NCBI RefSeq assembly: GCF_023065955.2 | Contig: NW_026622952.1 | Span: 34,483,813 to 34,547,812 of the forward strand | Direction of reading: 5' to 3' | Origin: Ursus arctos | Taxonomy: Eukaryota; Chordata; Mammalia; Carnivora; Ursidae | Length of the DNA stretch: 64,000 bases | Shown here: piece by piece, positions 55,661 through 64,000 of the stretch | Layout of the letters: each line of letters starts with the position of its first letter | Numbering within the stretch: position 1 is the first letter of the stretch | The notes under the pieces: model-generated | Databases searched by the model: none | What the model saw: only the letters and a program-made list of their open reading frames with translations | Told to the model about the DNA's origin: nothing | Position numbers and translations under genes: made by a program

Positions 55661-56412
55661 TTCTTTTTTAATTTAAATGCAATTAATTAACATATACTGT
55701 ATTATTAGTTTCAGAGGTAGAGGTTAGTGATTCATCAGTTACATATAACACCCAGTGCTCATTCCATCATGTGCCTCCTTAGTGTCCATCACCTGGTTAC
55801 CCCCATCCCCCAGCAACCCTCAGTTTGTTTCCTATGGTTAAGAGTCTCTTGTGGTTTGTCTCCTTCTCTGGTTTTGTCTTGTTTCATTTTTTCCTCTCTT
55901 CCCTTATGATCCTCTGTTTTGTTTCTTAAATTCCACACATCAGTGAGATCACATGATAACTGTCTTTTTTGGATTGACTTATTTCACTTAGCATAATACC
56001 CTCTAGTTCCATCCATGTCCTTGCAAATGGCAAGATTTCATTTTTGATGGCTGCGTAATATTCCATTGTATATATGAGCCACATCTTCTCTATCCATTCA
56101 TCCTTTGATGGAAATCTGGGCTCTTTCCATGGTTGAGCTATTGTGGACAATGCTGCTATAAACACTGGGGTACAGGTGTCCCTTCGGATCACTACATTTG
56201 TATCTTTGGGGTAAATACCTAGTAGTGCAATTGCTGGTTCTATTTTCAACCTCTTAAGGAATCTCCATACTGTTTTCCAGAGTGGCTCCACCAACAGTGT
56301 AAGAGGGCTCCCCTTTCTCCGCATCCTCACCAACATCTGTCATTTCCTGACTTGTTAATTTTAGCCATTCTGACCAGTGTGAAGTGGTATCTCATTGTGG
56401 TTTTGATTTGTA
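55661..56412 (-). mobile_element. 5'-truncated carnivore L1, antisense, with exact TSD
   Basis: Antisense poly-T and 3' UTR, then the ORF2 C-terminus; the minus-strand frame 56,336-55,926 retains CPSKDEW-like and MWLIYTMEYYAAIKNEI-type ORF2 sequence. The 16-bp duplication TAGAAATAAAAATTTT at 55,645-55,660 and 56,413-56,428 fixes both ends. Truncated at insertion; cannot move by itself. Confidence 0.96.
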
Positions 56413-56428
56413 TAGAAATAAAAATTTT

Positions 56429-57555
56429 AATGCAAAATTCAGAGGGGTCGGAAGGGAGACGTAAAATTCTCTCCATATGAGAGAATACATACAATCCATC
56501 CTTTTAAAGAAGCTGTTTTTTATAGACTGTAAAGTTGGATGGGGAAAAAAAAGCAAATTAAAGATGATAAAAGGGAAATAGAACCTCGTATTGTTTTATT
56601 ATATAAGAAAGAATGCAAATGAATACCCAGTCTAGGAGTCTACCCCACAGAACATACAAGAGGTACCCTCTGAGGGCCTCATTCATATAAATGTGGCATT
56701 TAAGCTTTTGTTCCTTTCCATTGTAAGATGGAGTTTCTAAATGTTCAATATCTTTTTCAACCATAGAATTTGCTCAGTGTGAGCCTCTATCTGCCGTGAA
56801 TAAGGTAAAACTGAATCTGTCTGATGTTGCTTACTATTGAATTGGAGTGATGGTTGTTGAACTAAGGTGTTGTTGTCATAACTAACTGGAGAGGAAGTGG
56901 TTACGGTAATCAAGGTTTCTGGTTTGGCCCAGCGCTAGGAATTCTTAAAGATCACATGCCTGTCTTCTTAAGGACTGTCTAGACAATAAATTTTAGGAAT
57001 TGTGGATTAGGTTACCTAGTCACGGTAATAGAGATGTTATTTATTTCAATCAGTTCGGTGGCAGAAAAGCAGAAACAAATAAAAAAAACCCCACTAGTTT
57101 GATTCAGAAAAAAAGAACATTCTCTTTATTAAAAAGTTCCAGTTTATATAATCCCTGATCTCCTTGAGGAAACAGGGGATATTAAAATATCGAAAACCTG
57201 TTCATCTTGTCCTATACATGAGTCGATTGATTAGCATAATGATAAAGGTTATGACAAGAATTTATTCAGAGATGATTTACACACTAGTAACTAATTCTTA
57301 CACACATCCTGAAAATGGAGACCATGTTTTACAAAGAGATAAACTAAATCACATCAAATTACTGAGGACTTAGAGGCCAAAAATAGGATTAGAGGTGGAT
57401 GGCTTAAATCTTATTGACGAGTACTGACATTTCCTCTCCAATATTCAGTCCTGAATCCTCAGCTCTCCACAGACTTTCAGATGGATGACACCCCATCATA
57501 TACATTTGCAGTCCTGGCCTCTTGTTTGCGCTTGAATCCTGACCTTTCACTTTCT
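56429..57555. other. Intergenic, nothing recognised
   Basis: AT-rich, no repeat or gene I can name. Short frames at 56,558-56,764 and 57,164-57,373 lack domains. Confidence 0.35.
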
Positions 57556-57559
57556 GTTG

Positions 57560-57980
57560 TTGAGTATCTCTAATTTCTAGAAACAACCTCCATATCAGAT
57601 CCCCCTTTGGACTTCCTCATTTATTTCACTACTTGAGTCTCTCTTGAAGGCCTAAAATCTTGGACTCATACCAGACTCCTCCTTCTGGTCTACTCACTGT
57701 GCCCTTCTTAATCTAATCAGCAGCAAATTCTTGCTAGATCATTTCTTTTCATCCCCCCTGCCTTATTTCTAATGCAGACCTTTATCTCTCTCATACCTAT
57801 ACTATCACGCCAGCCTCCTAACTCCATGGCTCCAGCCAGTCTTGGGCTCTTTCGGGCCAGATTCGTCTTTGAGCTTTGCACATCCGTTTCCTTGCACAAG
57901 CACGCCCTGCCCAGCCAGGCCATTCTGGGGTCATGTCTGTGCTCATTCCTACCCCATCCCCTTTCTTTAATGATCATTTT
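57560..57980 (+). repeat. L2-like fragment, sense
   Basis: CATACCAGACTCCTCCTTCT, CGCCAGCCTCCTAACTCC and CACGCCCTGCCCAGCCAGGC resemble a diverged L2 order. A poly-C run follows at 58,007-58,016. Confidence 0.4.
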
Positions 57981-58149
57981 CCTCATGCATACTTCTTTGA
58001 TGGGACCCCCCCCCCCCAGCCCCCACTCTCTATAAAAACTCCCTTACTTTACTGAGAACTCAAGAGAGTTCTTCCTCTGACACTAAGAAAGCATACAGGA
58101 TACTGTGTTGTTCTTTACGTTTTATGATTGGCCCCACCTCCCGCGAAGT

Positions 58150-58620
58150 TAGCAAGCATCTTTTTGCACCTTGCTTTTTTCACTTAATGTATCTTGGACA
58201 TCTTTTTTTTTTTTTTTAATCAGCACATATATGTTTATCTAATGCTCTTTACTTTATTTTTAGGTAGGCTCCATGCCCAACTTGGGGCTTGAACTCACGA
58301 CCTTGAGACTGAGTGTCCATGCTCTACGTCCTGAGTCACCTCTTTAAATGCCTGCTGAGTATGGGAGTTCGATAACTCATTTAATCAGTCCCCTGCTCTG
58401 GACACTGGTGGCTTCTCCGGTTTTGTTATCATCAGACATGCTGCCATGAACATCCTTGTGTATCCTGAGGAGCTTTCAGAGCCACAGGTAAAATTGCAGC
58501 CCTGGGATTGCTGGATTACAAGCATATATATTTTAAATTTGGATTGATATAACTAATTATCTTTTGAAATAATCGGCACCCTCTATACTTCCATTTCCGA
58601 TATCACCAATTTTCCTGCCA
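58150..58620 (-). mobile_element. Old L1MC-type 3' fragment, antisense
   Basis: TTTCACTTAATGTATCTTGG, CTCATTTAATCAGTCCCCTG, GCTGCCATGAACATCCTTGT and GGGATTGCTGGATTACAAG follow the antisense L1M 3' order. Interrupted by a short SINE. Confidence 0.6.
58260..58340 (-). mobile_element. Short, older Can-SINE, antisense
   Basis: GTAGGCTCCATGCCCAACTT and TTGAACTCACGACCTTGAGA mark the short-type SINE. The distal head is degraded (CTGAGTCACC). Confidence 0.8.
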
Positions 58621-59465
58621 CCTAGGATTCAGACATTGACAGTGGGGGTTTTGTTTTAATAGTGACTCATCCCCTCAGACTATTAGGACCAGGGAGAATG
58701 CAAAGCCAGGAGAAAAGGGAAAGGAAGTCCAGAGAACAGACTCTTGTGTGGCTGGCGTAGAGTTCCTTCGACTGGGGAAATCAGCCATCCAGGACAGCAG
58801 ACTGCACCATCTTTCTTTGCCAATGACCAACTGGAGCTAAATGAAATCTAAATGTATCCATTTATAAAAGAGGGATAATCTTTATACTTATTTCCTTGTT
58901 ATGGATGTGACTATCAATAAGATAAAATTTCATTGTCTTAACTATTAGGAATTCTCTGGAAAGGTGGTACTGTAGGGTAAGTACGGGAACTCAGAACCGC
59001 AGAGTTCAAACCCGATCAAAGACACAAAAGAGGTAGCACAGTGACTTGCTTGATCTTAACTGCTTTTGTGTGACCAAATGTTTCCTGTGCCAACCAGCGG
59101 GAGAGAAGAAGTGAGCTTGTCTCTTAATTGCTTTAGAGTTTTTGTTTATCTATTTAGCACCCCTTTTTGAAGTCCCAGGATTTATGGAACAATAAATGCC
59201 ATTTACTGCTGTGTGCTATTTTGGAATCCCCATCAGTTTTAGGAGTCTGGGTAAAAATATTTATCTGAAAGCTTATCAAATTTGAAATTGTAGCAAGAAG
59301 TATTTTACAGTAATTCATCCCAGTGAAACAAATTAAATTGTGGCAACAGTGAAGTTTTTTTTAATAGGAGGATGCAGACATTTTCATATATGTTTCCTAA
59401 TGGGTGGGTGGGGAGCCTGGGAGGAAGGTCAAAACAAGAATGATTTGGTTGGGTTGCTAAATGAT
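58621..59465. other. Intergenic, nothing recognised
   Basis: No feature I can name. Confidence 0.35.
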
Positions 59466-59469
59466 GGTT

Positions 59470-59676
59470 TGTTTTTTTTTTTAGTTTTATTTATTCATTT
59501 TAAAGAGAGAGAGTGAGTGAGAGAGAGAGAGAGATGACACAAGCGGGGGGGGGGGGGGAGGGGCAGAGGGAGAGGGACAAGCAGACTCCCCACTAAGCAG
59601 GGCTGGATCCCAGAACCATGGGATCATGACCTGAGCCACAGGCAGCCGCTTAACCAACTGAGCCACCCAGGTGCCG
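59470..59676 (-). mobile_element. Can-SINE, antisense, with poly-G
   Basis: Antisense copy with (GA)n and a run of about 14 G at 59,546-59,559. AAATGATG-type sequence flanks both ends. Confidence 0.88.
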
Positions 59677-60829
59677 CTGAATGATGTTATTAGTTTACTC
59701 TAACACAAATTTTGGCCATGCAAGTGAGCCAGCTTAGAGCAGTCCGAAACGAAGCACCTCACTTTAATAGTGTGTGAGATTAGTTTTAGACAGGTCTCAT
59801 TTTTTTCCATATCATTCAGAAGTCCAGCCTTAAGATTACCCACCAGGAGGTCACATGTCCCATCTCATTGGGAACTAGAGAAGCTTACCTTGTGTGATCA
59901 TGTCTTGAGGAATGGAGCCGGGTAGAACAAGGGACCAGGAGGTGGGGGCTGCTCTTTGCTAAGGGCAAGCTTAGTTTCCAGGGTGTAAAAAAGGAAGACC
60001 TAGAAGGACAAAGGGACTGACTTCGTGGGGTGACTCCCTTCCCCACCTCCTGCTCCCTCTGGTTTGTTCCTCCTGAGGACTGAACTCCCCAGAGTTTCTG
60101 GTGCTTTGAAGTTTCTGTTCCAAGAAACCGACTACTCCAAGTGCACATAGAGCTTCTAAGACTCTCGCCCAAGAAGGCAAGTCCAGTCCCGGCCATGAAG
60201 CTGTTCCAAGCTCGGCCCTCCGCCCTTACTCTTCAGAACCTCCCTTCCTCCTCCACCTTTGAGATTAACCACAGATGCCCCGATGGCCTGGGGATCCAAA
60301 TCGTCCGCGCCCCACCCCCCCTCCGGGGCAGCAGCTACCCAAAACCGCGCTGCGCTGCACAGTAGTGAATCCCAAGTCACCTGACTCCCTTAAGGGTCTG
60401 TGAATCCAGGGGGAGAGACGACTTTGTTCCAAACCCTCTGAAAGTCCCTGTCCAGCGCACAAGGTGGGAAAGTCATTATGCATTAGCCGGCAGGATTAAG
60501 CGAATTCACACCAAAAGGTGAATGCGCTCCGGGCCTTGTGCGGGCATTTTACTTTAAAAGCTTTTTGTAACCCGGAGGAATATGAATAGGGGACGGTGTA
60601 GACCAGGCTGGAGAGGAGTTTTGGAACTGGGAGGCTCCCTCCACTGAATGCCCTGTGCCTGGGCCCTGCCAGTCCTATTGCTCAGGCACTGTGCTACCCG
60701 GAGCCCAAGGTCCAGCCCCTTCTCAGTGTCCACCAGGAAGCAGTAGCGGATGAATAAAGAAATGCTTGTGGACTAAGGAGAGATCCACATTCAATTTAAG
60801 ACGCAATCCAGGGCCTAGGAAAGCCTGGC
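59677..60829. other. Proximal upstream flank of WWC2
   Basis: No interspersed repeat recognised. The stretch becomes GC-richer toward the CpG island. An imperfect palindrome of T-box-like half sites lies at 60,504-60,523. Minus-strand frames at 59,885-60,483 lack domains. Confidence 0.4.
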
Positions 60830-61740
60830 CTCTGGGCCGCCGTGGGGTCCCTCCAGCGTGGTCGCCCACACCTTCTTGGCCACAGCAGGGCTCGGAGTGG
60901 GGGACTTCCCGCGGCGGGGGCTGGGCGGAAGGGACTGGTTTCAGGATTAGTGCACGTCCAGCTGTCCTAAACCCCCACAACCGAGGCCGGCGGCGGCAGA
61001 GGGTCCCCGGTGGCTGGCCCGGCGCCCCAACCCCCCCGGGTGGAGCGACTCGACCCGGCGGGAGGCTCGGGTGCCTTCTAGTCGGTGGCCCACGCGGCGG
61101 GCGGAGGTGGGGGGGGGCGGGTAGTCGCTTCCCAGGCTCAGGCTGGAGTTTCCCCCGCAGGCCACTGGGGCAGGCGCGTCTCGGCGCTCTGGGACCGCTG
61201 GACCCGCCTTCGCTTTCCGCCCCGAGGCCCGTGGCCTCTGGGCTGAGGTCATGGAGGGCCAGGCGCCCTGCAGAGGCCCCGGGGGCGACACCGCCCCGGA
61301 CACGCCACGGACACGCTTCTAAGCGTTTGCAGGGCTTTTCACACTTTCCCACCGCCCCGAACCGCCCTCGGGTTCCCAAGTAGCTCAGGGCGCGGCGTGA
61401 GGGAGCCTTTTGTGCCCTCGCTGTTTGCTGGGACTTTTTCTTCCGAAGAGAGCTTCCCCCACCCCTTTCCTCTCGCAAGTCTTGTGGTTTCCCTAGAAGT
61501 CGGCAAGAAGTTGAGAAGGTTGAGGAGCTCTCTCTAGCTCTTTCCTGTCCTGAAACTCTAAAAACCCGAGGCGTTCGGCCGCGGGGAGATATCTGGGGTC
61601 AAGGGGAGGGAGCGAAGGGTGCATTTTTTTCGCCCTCCTTCCTCCCACCTGGTCCCTCAGCAACTCTCCTCCGCCCCCGCCCCGGGCTCGGCCCTGCGCC
61701 CCGGCTTTTGCAGCCCGCCCCGGGAGCTGCAGGGTTAAGC

Positions 61741-61835
61741 TCTGGAATGTGGCGGCGAGGAATGTGCATGCAGATGAGCCCTGCGAGGGGAGGGGTGGGC
61801 GGGGGCGGGGCGCATGCTAATCGCACGCAAATGAG
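61741..61835 (+). promoter_or_regulatory. WWC2: WWC2 core promoter region, motif cluster
   Basis: Within 95 bp are two direct GGAATGT motifs (61,744-61,750 and 61,759-61,765; TEAD type), a GC box GGGGCGGGGC (61,802-61,811; SP/KLF type), a GCGCATGC half-match to NRF1 (61,810-61,817), and ATGCTAAT (61,814-61,821) next to ACGCAAAT (61,825-61,832), both octamer-like. There is no TATA box. The transcription start is probably between about 61,830 and 62,030, but it cannot be fixed from sequence. Confidence 0.5.
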
Positions 61836-62035
61836 GAGGCCCGTCGCCACCGCGGCCGCCGCTCCACCGAGCTTCCCGGATCCGAGCCCAGACGGCGGCG
61901 GCTCGGGCAGCCTGGGCGCCGCGACCCTCGGCGGCCACAGGGGGACGGGGAGGAGGAGGAGGAAGAGGCGGAGGCAGCAGCTACAGCCGCGAGGAGGAGG
62001 AGGAGGAGGGTTCGCTCGCCAGCTCCGACGCAGAC

Positions 62036-62047
62036 ATGGTGGACTGA
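62036..62047 (+). promoter_or_regulatory. uORF 1 in the WWC2 leader (3 codons plus stop)
   Basis: ATG GTG GAC TGA in a good context (G at -3, G at +4). A minimal upstream ORF 188 bases before the main start, if the transcript begins upstream of it. Confidence 0.5.
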
Positions 62048-62200
62048 TCCCCGGCGGCTCGGAGAGCAGGGTTTCCTGAGGCGCCCCCCGCGCGTGGCCC
62101 CTCCGCGCCCCGCGCTCCGCAGCCCCTAGCCGGCGCCCGCGTCGGGTGCGGCGGCCGGGCCGGGCAGTCGCGTTTCCGCCGCGTCCCGCGCCCGGTCCCT

Positions 62201-62242
62201 ATGGAGGCGCCGCTCGCCGGCGAGGCCGCCGACCATGCCTAG
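62201..62242 (+). promoter_or_regulatory. uORF 2 overlapping the WWC2 start
   Basis: ATG at 62,201 (C at -3, G at +4) opens 13 codons and stops with TAG at 62,240-62,242. It overlaps the main ATG (62,235) in another frame. Ribosomes using it would pass the true start, so it could lower WWC2 output. Confidence 0.55.
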
Positions 62243-62365
62243 GAGGGCCGGGAGCGGGCAGCTGCCGCTACCCCGGGGCTGGGAGGAAGCCAGGGACTAC
62301 GACGGCAAGGTCTTCTACATCGACCACAACACCAGGAGGACCAGCTGGATCGACCCCCGGGACAG
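62235..62365 (+). CDS. WWC2: WWC2 exon 1 coding part (WW and C2 domain-containing 2)
   Basis: WWC2 is a paralogue of KIBRA (WWC1). These cytoplasmic scaffolds bind PPxY proteins such as LATS kinases and angiomotins through WW domains and promote Hippo signalling, holding YAP/TAZ in check. The 43 complete codons plus two bases start [18 protein letters not shown] and contain the first WW domain (about 10-43): signature tryptophans W16 and W38, the YIDHN core at 28-32, and P41. The sequence agrees with the N-terminus I know for mammalian WWC2 and differs from WWC1 in its Arg/Ser-rich start. ATG is in good context (A at -3). The exon ends at 62,365 with CAG|GTGGGC; the last codon (Arg44) is split AG/N. 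WW2, coiled coils and the C2 domain are encoded beyond the window, so this is a partial gene. Reading through the donor gives a longer frame that is intron, not protein. Confidence 0.95.
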
Positions 62366-64000
62366 GTGGGCGGCCGGGCAGCGGGTGGGCGCGGGGACCC
62401 GCCTCAGAAGCGCGGCGGCTGCTGTTGTCCGGGAGATCCGGCCGATCGGCGGCGCCCGCGGCGCTGGGGGCGTGGGGCGTCGGGCGTCGCCGGCCCCGGG
62501 GTGCCGGGAGGGGTCTCGGGAAGGAGGTTCGGGACCGTCAGCTGGTGAGGAGCCCGGGAGGGGTCGGTTGGAGCCGCCCCTTCCAGGGCCTCTTTGCCCG
62601 CTCCCTTCCCGACGTCCCCTGGGACCTTTAGACGCTCGCGGCCGGGAGGGAAGGGTGGAATTGGCGCCCCGGGCTGGCACTTGGTGTCCCGTTAAGGGAC
62701 CCCGAGGTGCCACCTGAGCCTTGCTGCGAGCTCGCCTCTGCCTAAAGTGGGCCAGATAGGAGCTGGAGGGTAGCTTGGCCTTTGGGAGGCGGGGACGGGC
62801 CGGGAACCTCCCGGAGAAGGCCTAAGTGCAGGGTGGGGAACCAGCCGACCAAGCCACCTGTGGCAGCTCTCTGGCCGTCCTTGGCTGCCAGCCTTGACTG
62901 CAAGGTCTTGACGGGGCGCGCCACCGGTTAGGCGGGAGGTCCTGGGCATGGAGGGGAGGGGGTTCCAGGCACCCTTCCTCGCCCGGCCCTGGCTGTGGGT
63001 GTTATTAGCTTTGCCCCTCAGAGTTTAGAAACTCTATTTTTTTTTTGGGGGGGGGGGTTGATCTACTGCTTACTGTTAAGTCTTCACCTGAAAACTTGAA
63101 CTGAGTCCTAGATCTTGAAAAGGCAAATTCTGTTTTGAAGAAAGAACATAGAAAAAAGACTTGAGGTTAGCATGATTTCTTGTAGTTTTTAGCACACACT
63201 TTTTAGTCCTGCTCGGAGGTAAAGTGGAGAAGTATAACCAAATCATCATCTCAGAAGTTGAGGAGCTGAAGTTTCTCTGAATGTTCACAAATGTTGGTCC
63301 TCTATCCCATCTGTCTTGTTACCTTTAAAAGGAAATTTTTCTGAAAATTAGACGTATTATAAGAATAATAGAAGATATTCCTAATTGTAAATTTGTAAAT
63401 TGGCTGTTAAGGAGGTGTTCCTACTTGTAAGTTAGGGGTTTATAACCTTTTAGGTGCTTCCATTACCCCTTTTCTAAATTTGATGTTGAAATAGTTTCGT
63501 ACTTTATGTTCTCGGTTAACTTTTATCTTAATATTGCTTTTGAAAGTTATTAAAGAGTAATTATAAGAAAGTCATAAATGACATTATAAATTTATGGAAC
63601 AATCCTTATTAAATTATCCATGAAGGTATCAGTTTAGGTTTCCCTTCTGAAATGAGAAAAGGCACCTGTGCTGAGGTTCTCTCTTGCTACAGCCTGGCTG
63701 CCTGTTGCTGGCCTGATGAAAGTTATGACAAGCATCACACCTTCACAGTTTCTCCAGACATATTAGTTGTTGTCATAAACTTCACGCTCCAGGTCAGTTA
63801 TTTGACTTATGCCCTTGCACTTGAAACTGTTTAACAGATAGTAAATGTCAGTGATGGTGGTGTGCACCCAGCAGTGACTTCTCAGGCACCTGTATAAATA
63901 TTTGACTTTTACAGTTATGTAGTATTTCTGCTTTCTCATGTTTGGAGTTTCAGGTTCTTGAAATTGCAGTGAATTCTTGAAATTTTTAGCCATTACAGAT
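62366..64000 (+). other. WWC2: WWC2 intron 1 (5' part, continues past window)
   Basis: Starts at the GTGGGC donor. The first 350 bases remain CpG-rich, then composition drops to ordinary AT-rich intron. A T-run followed by a G-run lies at 63,037-63,058. No Can-SINE occurs in this 1.6 kb. No other exon or RNA gene recognised; short frames (63,076-63,993) lack domains. Confidence 0.85.

Larger units (their letters stand above)
60830..62720. promoter_or_regulatory. WWC2: CpG island over the WWC2 5' end
   Basis: Dense CpG through about 1.9 kb, spanning upstream flank, 5' leader, exon 1 and the start of intron 1. CpG survival at this density implies germline hypomethylation, the usual state of a broadly used promoter. 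Many long open frames on both strands here (for example minus 61,478-60,723) reflect stop-codon poverty of GC-rich DNA, not genes. An antisense non-coding transcript starting here is possible but not shown by sequence. Confidence 0.88.

Noticed and set aside
244..59676. tRNA genes suggested by A/B-box-like sequence in many places
   Set aside because: The B-box-like text lies in Can-SINE and MIR heads, which derive from tRNA but do not fold as intact tRNA genes.
60723..61478. 251-codon minus-strand open frame upstream of WWC2
   Set aside because: It lies in CpG-island DNA where stops are rare, overlaps a 205-codon plus-strand frame, is Pro/Arg/Gly-rich and has no recognisable domain.
62146..62717. 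Long plus-strand frames continuing past WWC2 exon 1
   Set aside because: They read through a good CAG|GTGGGC splice donor into GC-rich intron; similarity to WWC2 stops at the donor.

Overview
ORGANISM. This is nuclear DNA of a carnivoran mammal, most likely a bear or close caniform relative. The main evidence is about 37 copies of the tRNA-derived Can-SINE, recognised by the 5' signature GGGGCGCCTGGGTGGC and the tail AATAAATAAAATCTT. Many belong to a subtype with CACAGCGGTTAAGCG and a CTCTCGCTGGCTGTCTC stretch that I associate with bears and pinnipeds. Species assignment is an inference; no organelle, bacterial or viral replicon is present.

LAYOUT. Positions 1-60,800 are non-coding, repeat-rich intergenic DNA. 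It holds Can-SINEs (several nested, most with visible target-site duplications), L1 fragments of several ages in both orientations, ancient L2, MIR and MER5A copies, MLT1-type LTR pieces, and two antisense ERVL internal blocks (15.96-17.8 kb and 32.9-35.0 kb). The repeats are separated by stretches where I recognise nothing. The one gene-like sequence there is an intronless antisense COX5B retrocopy (15,124-15,513) with an undisrupted 129-codon frame. Positions 60,830-62,720 form a CpG island containing the promoter, 5' leader and first coding exon of WWC2, a Hippo-pathway scaffold. The exon reads from ATG at 62,235 to a GT donor at 62,366; the rest of the window is WWC2 intron 1. By human synteny (established knowledge, not testable here) the upstream interval would be the DCTD-WWC2 intergenic region.

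HOW IT WORKS TOGETHER. The window is a large upstream flank feeding one CpG-island promoter. Candidate regulatory sequences are a CTCF-like site next to a C-rich tract (38.07-38.15 kb), a small CpG-rich islet (7.86-8.38 kb), a repeat-free segment (11.08-12.24 kb), and a promoter cluster with paired TEAD-like, GC-box and octamer-like motifs. The WWC2 leader carries two upstream ORFs, one overlapping the main start.

LIMITS. I found no previously undescribed gene system. Repeat family names come from memory of consensus sequences and boundaries are approximate unless a target-site duplication fixes them. Nearly all other open frames lie in repeats or lack coding character.
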